Assembly (NCBI RefSeq): GCF_037154075.1
Contig: NZ_JBANRJ010000001.1
Location: forward strand, 1,607,501-1,671,500
Origin: Sphingobium aromaticiconvertens
Lineage (GTDB): Bacteria; Pseudomonadota; Alphaproteobacteria; Sphingomonadales; Sphingomonadaceae
DNA length: 64,000 nt
Reading direction: 5' to 3'
Shown here piece after piece: positions 1 through 9,900 of this stretch (the stretch's first letter is position 1; the number at the start of each line of letters is the position of its first letter). The notes below the pieces were generated by a model, which was not told the origin of the DNA, ran no database searches, and worked only from the letters and a program-made list of their open reading frames with translations. The position numbers and the translations under genes were made by a program.

Positions 1-1515
1 TTTCTGGTGTCGGCGGCGGCGCTGGGCGTTGCGCTTTATGGCGGTCCGGGGCCGATCGCGGAGGCCGCAGGCGAAAGGCTTGAGAAGGTCGAGGCGCCAG
101 TGCGGGAGAAGATGAAGCTGGGCATCAACCTGTTCGGGCCGGCGACCTATAACCGTCAACAGGTCTTCACCAACCTCCTCAGCCAGAGCGAATGGTTTTC
201 CTCGCATGGTGCGGGTTGGTCAGTCTTTCCCGCCGATCAACTCGACGATCGCGGATGGGTGCGATCCCTGAAACCCGGACAGACCGCACCGCGTCCCCTG
301 ATATTGCCGCCAGCCCCCTATCGGCCAACGGTCGTGCGTTGCCGCTATGATGGCAAGGGGCTGATCGAAGCCGGTGGCGTGGCGACAATAGGCGAACGGG
401 GGAACCAGTGGCTGCTGCTCGACCTTGCCCCCACGGGGGCCGATCAGGAGGCGGCGTGGATCGAACTGACCCGGACCGATAGTGCCGATCCGGTGCGCGC
501 GATCGATTGCCGCGAAGTGGACCGGCCAGAGGAAGAGCGTTTCCATCCGGATTTCCTGTCCTTCGTGAAGCAGTTCGCCTTCATACGCTTCCTCGATTGG
601 CAGCGCATAAATGACAATGCCGCGGTACGCTGGGCAGACAGGACGCGGCCAGACAACAGTTCCCAGGTCGGACCTGCCGGTGCGTCGATCGAGGATATGA
701 TCGACCTTGCCAACAGCACGCAGACCGATCCCTGGTTCCTGATGCCCTATCGGGCCGATGCCGATTATATCCGCAATTTTGCGCAACTGGTGCACCAGCG
801 GCTCGATCCCGCCAGAATCATCTATGTCGAACTGGGCAATGAGGTCTGGAACGACCAGTTCGACGCCGCGCAACAGGCGCGGCGGGAAGGGGAGGTCATG
901 AAGCTGGCCAAGGGCGATCCCGGACGGGCGCAGATGCTCCGCTACGCCCAGAAGCTGCGGATCGTCATGCAAATATGGTCTCAGGTCTTTGCTGATCGGC
1001 CGGGTCATCTGGTCCGGGTCGCGGCAAGCCAGAATGCCAATGCCGATTTGGCCGACATCATATTGGGCCATGAAGATACCGCCGAGTGGGTCGATGCGCT
1101 GGCAACGGCGCCCTATATCTGGATAGATCTGGACGGCTATGGTCCGGGCGAAAGCGACCGGGTGTTTGCGCATATGCCCCGCGCGATCGACGATGCCTTT
1201 GCCTTTGCAGAACGCAACAAAATGGTGGCGCGACGATATGGCAAACGGTTCATTACCTATGAGGGCGGCCAGCATCTGGTGACGAAGGACATGGTACTGG
1301 CCCACGCCATCCAGCGCGATCCCCGCATGGGCGCCGTGTATGACAGCTATCTCAACCGTTGGAACGAGCAGATGGGCGGCGAACTCGCCCTCTATGCCTC
1401 GACAACCCCGATTTCCGAACATGGATCATGGGGGTTGCTGGAATATGGTGGGCAACCCCTTGCCGAAGCGCCGAAAATGCAGGCGGTCCAGCATTTCCTC
1501 AAGAAGTATCGCTGA
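1..1515 (+). CDS. Glycoside-hydrolase-like (clan A TIM-barrel) secreted protein of a polysaccharide locus, 5' partial
   Basis: The frame is open to the left edge, so the true start lies outside the window. The first visible codons are hydrophobic (FLVSAAALGVALYGG), as in the end of a signal peptide or membrane anchor. About 500 residues are visible. Two acidic motifs fit a retaining clan-A glycosidase fold: GNEVWND (Glu about residue 279 counted from base 7), a typical acid/base position, and TYEGGQH (Glu about residue 419), a typical nucleophile position. An Asn directly before the first Glu supports this. Proteins of this kind, often named cellulose-binding, occur in exopolysaccharide loci; the substrate cannot be told. 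Its TGA overlaps the next ATG (TGATG), so it is translationally coupled to the polymerase gene. Confidence 0.6.
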   Translation, partial: FLVSAAALGVALYGGPGPIAEAAGERLEKVEAPVREKMKLGINLFGPATYNRQQVFTNLLSQSEWFSSHGAGWSVFPADQLDDRGWVRSLKPGQTAPRPLILPPAPYRPTVVRCRYDGKGLIEAGGVATIGERGNQWLLLDLAPTGADQEAAWIELTRTDSADPVRAIDCREVDRPEEERFHPDFLSFVKQFAFIRFLDWQRINDNAAVRWADRTRPDNSSQVGPAGASIEDMIDLANSTQTDPWFLMPYRADADYIRNFAQLVHQRLDPARIIYVELGNEVWNDQFDAAQQARREGEVMKLAKGDPGRAQMLRYAQKLRIVMQIWSQVFADRPGHLVRVAASQNANADLADIILGHEDTAEWVDALATAPYIWIDLDGYGPGESDRVFAHMPRAIDDAFAFAERNKMVARRYGKRFITYEGGQHLVTKDMVLAHAIQRDPRMGAVYDSYLNRWNEQMGGELALYASTTPISEHGSWGLLEYGGQPLAEAPKMQAVQHFLKKYR

Positions 1516-3053
1516 TGCGTTTCGCTTTTCTGATCCTGTTGTTCCTGCTCTGCGGGGGCCTGGTTTTAGAGGCCTATCTTGCCATAAAGCCCGCCATGCA
1601 TGTCGTGGTCATCAGTGTAACGGCGGTTGCGTTGTTCCTGTTCTGCGTGACGCCGCAGCACCGGCGCGACATGGCGTGGCGTACATTTGTCATCACGATG
1701 GCTATGCCGATCCTGGCCTGGTCGCTTGGCAATATCTGGCTGCTGTTTGCGTTGCTGGGGATCGGGGTTCCGCTGATAGCGCGTCGATTCGCCATGATCG
1801 TGCCAGTTTACCTCTTCAGCCTGCTGCTGTTGCCGGGACTGGATATTCCGGTCATGATCGGTCCCCTCAAGCTGTTCGACTTTAGCGTGCTCGATGCGCT
1901 GGCGTTCGGCGCCAGTGCCACGATCTTCCTCGACAAGCGCAAGGCCCAGCCACATATCCATCATGATATCGCCGCCGGCGCCGTCATCTTTCTGGTCGGC
2001 GCGGCGCTGGCGCGGGATACGAGCTTCTCTCATCTTCTGCGTTCATCGCTGAATGTCGTGATCGACCTTGGCCTTCCCTATTACATCGTGAGCCGGGGCG
2101 TGCGGACGCTGGAGGAAGTACGCGTCGCCATGCTCTGGATAGGCTGCGGCGGCGTCACGCTGGCTAGCCTGCTCTTTTATGAGTTTTTAAAAGGCTGGCC
2201 GATCTATAACATTCTCTACGCCAACTTCCATCTTCCGACCTTGTTGATCGTCAAGGAAAGGGCAGGCTATTTGCGTGCGGCCGGACCTTTTACCGAGCCA
2301 ACCTCGGTCGCCATGGTGCTGGCCATCTGCATGCTCTGTCTCTGGCTGTGCCGCGCCTTTTTCCGATCGAGTTGGCATCATCTGTTGCTGCTGGCGGTTA
2401 CCATGGCCGGACTGTTTGCGCCGCAATCGCGCGGGGCGTGGATCGGGCTGATCCTTGGCATGATGCTGTCGGAACTGTTCCGCCGTCGGTATCTGTCGAT
2501 CATCACGAAGGGGGGCACCGTCGCTATCGGCCTCGCTATGCTGTTGCTTGCCGCCACCATCTCTCCCAACGTGTCGGAAAGCATCGGTCTGTCGGGCGAT
2601 TCCAGTGATTCTTCCGATTATCGGCGACGGCTCTTCGACAGGGGGCTTGAGGTTTTTCTGGATCGGCCGATGCTGGGTTATTCGGTGCCTGAACTCCATA
2701 TCCGGCTCGCCGATCTACGCCAGGGCGAGGGCATCATCGACTTCGTCAACAGCTACCTCTGGATATTGCTGATGTCCGGGATCGGCGGGTTGGTGATCTT
2801 CGTCGCGCCCTTCCTCTTCTATACATGGTCGGTCTGGCGGGCGCGTCCGGCGGTATTGGGCGCGTATGAGAGGCGAGAAGCAGCGACCTTCATCTTCGCC
2901 AGCCTTGGCATGACCCTGGAGATGCTGTTCTTCAATTCTTTCGGTACGCGCCCGGCCGTATTCGTGTTCATCCTGTTCGGTTTGGCGGCGGCCTTTCTGG
3001 GAAGCGTCAAGACCGACGCGCTTTCCCACCGCGCGGTGATGGCGACGGTTTGA
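1515..3053 (+). CDS. O-antigen ligase/polymerase (Wzy-like) membrane protein
   Basis: A 512-residue polytopic inner-membrane protein with about ten or more hydrophobic segments, starting with one at MRFAFLILLFLLCG. The signature PQSRGAWIGLILG, followed by a basic stretch (ELFRRRY), is the Wzy_C/O-antigen-ligase core motif. A large hydrophilic loop follows (DSSDSSDYRRRLFDRGLEVF), with the usual RxxxxxxGLxxFxxxPxLGYS pattern. Such proteins polymerise undecaprenyl-linked repeat units or ligate chains at the periplasmic face. The start is the ATG overlapping the upstream TGA. It converges with the flippase gene after a 6-base gap. Polymerase versus ligase cannot be decided from sequence. Confidence 0.75.
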   Translation: MRFAFLILLFLLCGGLVLEAYLAIKPAMHVVVISVTAVALFLFCVTPQHRRDMAWRTFVITMAMPILAWSLGNIWLLFALLGIGVPLIARRFAMIVPVYLFSLLLLPGLDIPVMIGPLKLFDFSVLDALAFGASATIFLDKRKAQPHIHHDIAAGAVIFLVGAALARDTSFSHLLRSSLNVVIDLGLPYYIVSRGVRTLEEVRVAMLWIGCGGVTLASLLFYEFLKGWPIYNILYANFHLPTLLIVKERAGYLRAAGPFTEPTSVAMVLAICMLCLWLCRAFFRSSWHHLLLLAVTMAGLFAPQSRGAWIGLILGMMLSELFRRRYLSIITKGGTVAIGLAMLLLAATISPNVSESIGLSGDSSDSSDYRRRLFDRGLEVFLDRPMLGYSVPELHIRLADLRQGEGIIDFVNSYLWILLMSGIGGLVIFVAPFLFYTWSVWRARPAVLGAYERREAATFIFASLGMTLEMLFFNSFGTRPAVFVFILFGLAAAFLGSVKTDALSHRAVMATV

Positions 3054-3059
3054 ATATAT

Positions 3060-4442
3060 TCAGGCGAAGAGGGGATGGAGCATCAGGTCGCCAGCCGCGC
3101 CGACCACCATGCCGCCAAAAGCCGTACCGATGAAGAGCAGTTCCTGCCGCAAGTCGAGCAGCGCGATCTTGTGCATCAGCATCCATTTGAAGACCATGGC
3201 GGGCACTTCCATGATGGCAAAAACAAGGATGAGGCCCAATATGCCTTCGGTGACGAAGCTGATCGGCCCGGCCACCGCGAGCCACAGGAGCTTGACGACA
3301 TTGGCCTCGAATGTGGCTCGGATGCGCCCTGTAGCGACCAGCGTTTCGTTTGCGGCGTTCGATGCCAGCATGAACAGGGGCATGAGCATCAACAGGCGCA
3401 GATAGAGCGCCGCATCGGCATAGCGCGGATCGTATAGGATCGCGATGACCAGCGGTGCGCAGCCAATCAGCCCGCCGGTGCAAAAGCTGTAAAGCAGCGA
3501 CGGCAGCCGGCGCTTGGCATAAAATTGTTCCCGAAGGTCCGCGTATCCCTCCCGCCAAAGTTGCGCGTAGGTGGGATAGAGTACCCGGCTTGCATAGGCG
3601 CTGGTGAAGGCAAACGCTCCAGAGGCAAGATTGCCTGCCAGTATATAAAAGCCGAACGCGTCGAGTGGCATCAGTCGCGCAAACAGCAGCTTGTCGCTCT
3701 GCATCAGCAGCAGGGTGATGATGCTGGACCCCGTGACGAAGCGTGCGAAACGCCAAAGGTCGCGGGCATAGGTCCGGTCGAAGGCGATGCGGCGTATCGA
3801 GTCGCTGAACATCAGGTAGCTGAGCAGCGACTTGAAGGCCGCGCTGGCAAGCAACGCCCCAATAATAGCCCAGGGATTGCGCCACAGATAGGCAAGCAGC
3901 GTGGCCACGACGATCTGCAATATGGCGACGGCCAGTTCCAGCAGCGAAAGGCGCAGGATCATCCGGTTCCGAAGCGCCGTGAGCAGGGTTAGCGACGCCA
4001 GCCCGTCAATCATGAAGGTCACCGAATAGCCCGCGATCAGCGGCGCCAACTCGGGCTTGCCCAGCATTGTGGCGATGGGTTGGGCAAGCAGGATCAACAA
4101 TAGCGTCAGCGTTGCCGAACGGAGCAGTGCGATCGTCCAGATCGTGTCGAGGAAACGCGGCTTGTCGCCATCCTCATGACGAACGACGAAAGTCTGGAAG
4201 CCAAGGTCGGACATCATCGCGGCGGTAAAGGCGATAGAGGAAAGAATGCCGGATATGCCGAAGACTTCGGGCATCAGCAATCGGGTCAATATCACGCTGC
4301 TGACCGCGCGCAGCAGATTGTTGACGATGACGAACAGGACGACGATGTTGGTGTCCCGGCTCGCCAGATCGACCATGCGGCGCCATAATGTCCGTCTGTT
4401 CGTTATTGGGAAGGCGGGAAGCGATAGGCCGTTCTGCCTCAT
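3060..4442 (-). CDS. Wzx/WzxC-type polysaccharide flippase (MATE/MVF superfamily)
   Basis: About 460 residues with 12 or so hydrophobic segments. N-terminal features are typical of lipopolysaccharide/exopolysaccharide exporters: ASRDTNIVVLFVIVNNLLRA, then RLLMPEVFGISGILSSI and DLGFQTFVVRHE. The family flips lipid-linked repeat units across the inner membrane for Wzy-dependent assembly, fitting the facing polymerase gene. The start is uncertain: in-frame ATGs lie at 4508, 4442 and 4376, and none has a strong ribosome binding site. 4442 (MRQNGLSLPAF) was chosen because a weak AGGCAGG precedes it and it leaves a short cytosolic leader before the first membrane segment. Confidence 0.75.
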   Translation of the reverse strand: MRQNGLSLPAFPITNRRTLWRRMVDLASRDTNIVVLFVIVNNLLRAVSSVILTRLLMPEVFGISGILSSIAFTAAMMSDLGFQTFVVRHEDGDKPRFLDTIWTIALLRSATLTLLLILLAQPIATMLGKPELAPLIAGYSVTFMIDGLASLTLLTALRNRMILRLSLLELAVAILQIVVATLLAYLWRNPWAIIGALLASAAFKSLLSYLMFSDSIRRIAFDRTYARDLWRFARFVTGSSIITLLLMQSDKLLFARLMPLDAFGFYILAGNLASGAFAFTSAYASRVLYPTYAQLWREGYADLREQFYAKRRLPSLLYSFCTGGLIGCAPLVIAILYDPRYADAALYLRLLMLMPLFMLASNAANETLVATGRIRATFEANVVKLLWLAVAGPISFVTEGILGLILVFAIMEVPAMVFKWMLMHKIALLDLRQELLFIGTAFGGMVVGAAGDLMLHPLFA

Positions 4443-4702
4443 CGGCCTGCCTGTGTGCAGCCGACAGAGACTTCGGCATCGTCCGGGGACGACCAACCGG
4501 GTGAACAAGAATATGGATGCACCCGAGACGCCTCCGCAGGATTGAGCAGGACATATCTATTAGGGAAGCACCGGGCGTGTCGATCATGAGAACTCCCAAG
4601 GGGATTTCCATGTCTTGCCCCAACGACGGGAGAGGCGCCTTATTCACGCTGTTTTACTGGACCGGCACTAGGCAAGCATGGCCGGAGATCCGCGAGGGGA
4701 AA

Positions 4703-5524
4703 ATGGCGCTGCTCAACTTTACCGGTAACGGCGGTTACAGGGGTTTCGACTTTGACCAGTGCAGTGTCGCAGGACAGCTGCTGGCGGCGAGCTATCGCGA
4801 TGCGGCCCCCTTTCCCCATATCGTCATGGATGATTTTCTTGATCCCGATATGCTTCGCCAGGTGCTGACGGAATTTCCCGACAGTACAACCCATAGCTGC
4901 TTCCACCGCGATCAGGAGAGGCTGAAATTCCAGTTCCGGCCGGACCAGTGCGACGGACTCGTCACGCGTATGTTGTTTGCGGAACTTAATTCGCGCGCTT
5001 TTCTCGCCTTTCTTTCAGATCTGACGGGGATACAGGGCCTGATTCCCGATCCTTATCATGCCGGCGCGGGCCTTCACGAAATCAAACGGGGCGGGCATCT
5101 CAGCATTCATGCAGACTTCCCGCATCATGACGTGATGAAGCTCGATCGTCGCCTCAACCTGCTGATCTATCTGAACGAGGACTGGGAGGATGATTACGGG
5201 GGCGCCCTCGAATTATGGGACCGCCATATGAAGGCGGCGGAGCAGAAGGTTCTGCCGGTTCTGGGCAGGGCGGTCATATTCAATACGGCCCGCGATACTT
5301 TTCATGGCCATCCTGATCCGTTGCTCTGTCCTCCCGACCGTTCTCGTCGGTCCATCGCGACCTATTATTATACTGCTGCGCCGGCTGCGCGTCCGGGGAT
5401 CGAGCGCACGACCGATTTCCGGCGTCGCCCCGGGACGAGCGACAAGCGCGACTGGCAGATCCTGCTGCATCACCTGAAAGCCGACTGGCTGCCTCCCGCA
5501 TTGCAGCGCCGCAGGAACAACTGA
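4703..5524 (+). CDS. 2-oxoglutarate/Fe(II)-dependent oxygenase (prolyl-4-hydroxylase-like)
   Basis: A 273-residue protein. The ATG at 4703 follows GAGGGGA with good spacing; an in-frame extension to 4517 lacks such a site. The iron-binding HxD is seen as HADF (H136, D138). The distal His is in TFHGHPDPL (H201 or H203), and the 2OG-binding Arg is in the RRSIATYYY segment just after it. The strand-rich core RLNLLIYLNEDWEDDYGGALELWD is the double-stranded beta-helix centre of this family. These cytosolic enzymes hydroxylate proteins or small molecules. Its place between flippase and glycosyltransferase suggests modification of a sugar, lipid carrier or NRPS/PKS product, but no substrate can be assigned. 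Confidence 0.8.
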   Translation: MALLNFTGNGGYRGFDFDQCSVAGQLLAASYRDAAPFPHIVMDDFLDPDMLRQVLTEFPDSTTHSCFHRDQERLKFQFRPDQCDGLVTRMLFAELNSRAFLAFLSDLTGIQGLIPDPYHAGAGLHEIKRGGHLSIHADFPHHDVMKLDRRLNLLIYLNEDWEDDYGGALELWDRHMKAAEQKVLPVLGRAVIFNTARDTFHGHPDPLLCPPDRSRRSIATYYYTAAPAARPGIERTTDFRRRPGTSDKRDWQILLHHLKADWLPPALQRRRNN

Positions 5525-5592
5525 ATGCGCGCGTCACTCCTCCGATTGCGGAAGGGTCCGATTGCGAAAGACCCGGTGACGAAAAAGGCAGA

Positions 5593-6768
5593 ATGATGAC
5601 GATGCTTCTCTGGCTGGTCTGTCTTGGCGTGGCGCTTCCTGTTGGCATATTGGCGCTCGAATGTTTCGTCGGGACTTTGGCGTCGCCTGGACGGGTGGAA
5701 ACGCCCAGCGTTCCGCCCTTCATGGTGCTGATGCCCGCGCATGATGAAGCCGCCGGGATAGAGCGGTCGGTCGCCGATGTCCTGGCGCAGCTTCGTCCAT
5801 GCGACCGGCTGCTCGTGGTGGCCGACAATTGTACCGATGATACGGCGGCGATCGCCGAACGGCTGGGCGCCTGCGTGATCGAGAGGCATGACCCGGCCCT
5901 TCGCGGCAAAAGCCATGCGCTGGAGTTCGGTCGCGCCTTCATGGCGAGCGACCCGTTTTTGCATGGCGCTGCCCTGGCTGTCGTCATCATCGTTGACGCG
6001 GACTGTTCGCCCGAACCCGGCGCCTTGTGGCGGCTGGTCGCCACGGCCGTAGCGCGCGATGCGGTCGTGCAGGGCGCCTATCTGCTGACCCCGCCACCGG
6101 AGGCTACGCCGGTGGTGCAGATGTCGTGTTACGCCTTCATGGTGAAGAACCTGATCCGCCAGATCGCGTTGCGGCGACTGGCCGGGGTGGCGCTGTTGCA
6201 GGGATCGGGCATGGCGTTTCCGATGTCCGTCTTCCAGCGAATCGACTGGTCCGGCTCCTCGCTCGTGGAAGATCTCGACATGGGGTTGCGGCTGCTCCTC
6301 GACGGAACGCGCGTGACATTCGACGAGACTGCGACCTTTCTCAGCCCGGCCAGCTCGCAGGGCGGTACGGCGAGCCAGCGTCGACGGTGGGAGCATGGAA
6401 TGATGCAGTCGATGCACATGTTCGTGCCGGGCCTGCTCAAGATCGCGCTGCTTGGCCGACCCCGCTGGATATTCCTCGCGCTGGACCAGATCATTCCGCC
6501 TACCATATTGCTGACTCTGACAGCAGGGGTGATGACAGGCATGGCCCTGGCGGTCGGCGGCCTGGCGACGCCTGTAGTCATTCTGCTCCTATGCGATTTC
6601 GCGCTGGCGGCGGGTCTCTTTGTGGCATGGATACAGTATGGACGCGCATTGCTGCCATGGCGAAACATCGTTGCGAGTGCCCGCTACATAATCTGGAAGC
6701 TGCCGATTTTTGTCCAGTTCGTTACGCGTCGGCAAAGGCAGTGGATACGCACGGATCGAGTGCCCTGA
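5593..6768 (+). CDS. Membrane-anchored family 2 glycosyltransferase (cellulose-synthase-like)
   Basis: 391 residues. An N-terminal membrane segment (about residues 3-25) is followed by a GT-A catalytic domain: PAHDEAAGIE, ADNCTDDT, VDADCSPEP (D135/D137 for metal and nucleotide binding), VEDLDMG (E226 D227, catalytic base region) and QRRRW (Q262-W266). Two to three membrane helices follow (IIPPTILLTLTAGVMTGMAL and beyond). The D,D,D,QxxRW arrangement is that of inner-membrane beta-glycosyltransferases making or priming polysaccharide. It begins in an ATGATGA cluster at the end of a 23-codon open frame (5525-5596) that is probably not a gene but may couple translation to the oxygenase. The sugar donor is unknown. 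Confidence 0.8.
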   Translation: MMTMLLWLVCLGVALPVGILALECFVGTLASPGRVETPSVPPFMVLMPAHDEAAGIERSVADVLAQLRPCDRLLVVADNCTDDTAAIAERLGACVIERHDPALRGKSHALEFGRAFMASDPFLHGAALAVVIIVDADCSPEPGALWRLVATAVARDAVVQGAYLLTPPPEATPVVQMSCYAFMVKNLIRQIALRRLAGVALLQGSGMAFPMSVFQRIDWSGSSLVEDLDMGLRLLLDGTRVTFDETATFLSPASSQGGTASQRRRWEHGMMQSMHMFVPGLLKIALLGRPRWIFLALDQIIPPTILLTLTAGVMTGMALAVGGLATPVVILLLCDFALAAGLFVAWIQYGRALLPWRNIVASARYIIWKLPIFVQFVTRRQRQWIRTDRVP

Positions 6769-6923
6769 TCGAATTACGCTGGGACCGTCGGCGGCGGCTG
6801 ATCGCGCATAAATAGCCCATTCTAAACGGGCGGGCCAATCACCCTCCCAAATCTGCCTACTGGGTTGTTGAAATAGCGCGCGCCTCCTGACCTCCCTTAC
6901 GGTGTCTTCACAAGGAGAACGCC

Positions 6924-9900
6924 ATGGACGGATCGGCAAGGCAGGATTTTGGCGGACTCACATCGATGTCGATGCCGGATCGGCCGGACGCGCCGAAATC
7001 AGTCCGTCCTAGGACGGTGCTGATCGGGAACGAGACGCTGCTGGTCGCTTGTGCGCAGTTGTTGCAGGATCGGCACCATGAGATAGTCGCCGTGGTCGCG
7101 GGGAAGGGGCCGGCCGCTGATTGGGCGAGGCGCAGCGGATTGCGTCTCTTCGACCAGGCGAGCGATCTTTTGACCGCCGATCTGGGCATGGTCGATTATC
7201 TGTTCAGCATCACCAATCTGTCCGTCCTGTCGAGCGCTGTGCTCGCCATGGCGCGGCTTGGTGCCATCAATTTCCATGATGGTCCGCTTCCTGCCTATGC
7301 CGGGCTGAATACGCCTGTCTGGGCGCTGCTGGCTGGCGAGGTGCGCCATGGCATCACCTGGCATCTGATGACGCAGGCGGTCGATGGCGGCGCGATCCTG
7401 GCGAGTGAAACGATCGAGATCGAAGCCGGGGAAAGTGCCGTCTCGCTCAACATGAAATGTTTTGAGGCCGGTCTGCGCAGTTTCGGGCGGATTGCGGCGG
7501 ATATCGATCTGCATGTCCGTCAGGCGATCCCGCAGGCGTCGGCGCCGGACCAACTTTTCGGGCGGCGCGACCGGCCTGCGGCGGCGGCGGTGATCGACTG
7601 GCGCGCGTCAGCGTTGGAGATAGCGCGGCTTGTCTCGGCGCTCGATTTCGGTAGCCATCATAATCCACTGTCCAGACCAAAGACGATGCTGGATGGCCTG
7701 GCCCTTGCGATCCAGCAGGTCGAAATTCTGGCAAGCAAGTCAGGAGAGGAACCCGGCACCCTGATTGAAAACGGCCCGGATTGCATCGTCGCGACCGGTA
7801 GTCAGGATCTTCGCATCCTGCGGATCGCCGATCTTCATGGCACGCCGGTCAATCGCCTGAATGCCCTGCCGGGTGCGAAATTCCTCATGCTTGACGAAGA
7901 GCATCGCCGGACGCTGGGGGAGATGGATGCTGCCGCCGGTTGCTACGAAGGTTGGTGGCGCAAGCGTCTCGCTGCGCGCGATCCGCTCCAGTTGCCGCAG
8001 TTTCGAACGCCTGCCTTGAAGACGCAGGCATCGCCGATCATTCAGGATCGTATCTTGCCGTGCGGCTGGTCTGGCCGAGACATTCTTGCCGCCTTTACCG
8101 CCTATCTGGCGCGTGTTTCCGATCGGGATACGGTAGAGCTGACCTATAGCGATCCAGTGCATCAGGCGAGGCTGGAGGGCGTGCAGGACTGGTTCCTGCC
8201 CCATTTGCCGATGCACCTGCGGATCGATTGGAGCCTGCCGCTGGCTACGCACAAGGAATCGGTGATGCGCGAGCTATGTGCTCTGCACAAGCGCATAGGC
8301 GTCGGGCGTGACCTGATTGGCCGTAGCCCGGAATTGCGCGGCGGCGACGCGCCTGATTATCCGATAGCGGTCCAGATGGTCCGTTCGCTGGAAGACGCCC
8401 AGCCGGTCCCCGCCGCAGCTCTGGCCGTGGCCATTCGCGAAGATGGCAGTGCCTGCCGCTGGTCATTTGACGCCGACCGGCTGCATCCAGCCGATGTGGA
8501 CGATCTGTGGCTCGGCCTGGTCGCCATGCTGGAAGCGGCAAAGGCCGAACCCGATTGCGTGCTTGGCCTGTTGCCACTGCTGTCCCCGGCGGAACGCACA
8601 TGCGTGGTCGACGAATGGAACGCGACCACCGCCCCCCTGTCGCCCCCCCCCCTTTCGGAGAGCGAGGCTGTCCATCGGCTGTTCGTTGAGCAGGCCATGC
8701 GCACGCCAGACCGGACGGCAGTGACATCGCGTGGTCGGTCGCTCACCTATGCCGAACTCGACGCACGATCCAACCAGATGGCGCGCTATCTGGCGGAGAG
8801 AGGCGTGGGGCCGGACGTGCTGGTCGGAATCTATCTCGAACGATCGGTGGATGTCGTGATCGCCCTGCTCGCGACCCATAAGGCGGGGGGTGCCTATGTT
8901 CCGCTGGACCCTGCTTATCCACGCGATCGGCTGGCGCACATGATCGAGGATTCAGGGCTGACGGTGGTCGTGACCCAAGGGGCGCTGGCGGAGGATGTTC
9001 CGCCCTCGCAGGCGACCATCATCTGCATGGACGAGGAGCGGGCACGGTTCGATGCCATGCCTGCCACCCCCTTCGATGGCGGCGCGGCGCCCCATGATCT
9101 TGCCTATGTCATCTACACGTCCGGATCGACCGGCAAGCCCAAGGGGGTGATGGTCGAACATCGCAACGTCCTCAATTTCTTTGCGGGGATGGACCGGAAG
9201 CTGGAACCGGAGGGCGTATGGCTGGCGGTCACGAGCCTGAGTTTCGACATTTCGGTTCTGGAACTGTGCTGGCCGCTGACGCGGGGCTATCATGTCGTCA
9301 TCGCCACGGATCGGGAGGTGCGTGGTGACGTACCAGCGCCGGTTGCGGACCGGCCGGTCGATTTCAGTCTCTTCTATTTCGCCAGTGCCGATGGCGCCAG
9401 CGGTGCGAATCAGTATCGCCTTCTGCTGGAGGGCGCGCGCTTTGCCGACACGCATGGCTTCGCCGCGGTCTGGACGCCCGAGCGGCATTTTCATGAATTT
9501 GGCGGATTATATCCCAACCCATCGGTGACATCTGCGGCCATTGCCGCCGTCACATCGCGGATCGGCATAAGGGCGGGCAGTGTCGTGGCCCCGCTGCACC
9601 ATCCGCTGCGCATTGCCGAGGAATGGGCCGTGGTCGACAACTTGTCCAACGGCCGCGTGGGGATCGCTTTTGCGTCCGGCTGGCAGCCCGATGATTTCGT
9701 CCTCAACACGGGCGCATTCGCTGACAAGCAGGGCGCGTTGATGCGCTCCGTCGCCGATGTCCGGGCCTTGTGGCGCGGGGAAGCGCGCAGTTTTCCCGGA
9801 CCGCTCGGCAAGGATGTCGCCCTGTCCGTCTATCCGCGCCCGGTCCAGCCCGAGCTGCCATTTTGGATCACCACGGCGGGCAATCCAGCGAGCTTTGCCG

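Noticed and set aside
6790..6840. GCCCATT-CTA-AACGGGC hairpin between the GT2 and NRPS genes as a terminator
   Set aside because: One mismatch, no T-run; the NRPS may share or have its own promoter but this cannot be decided.
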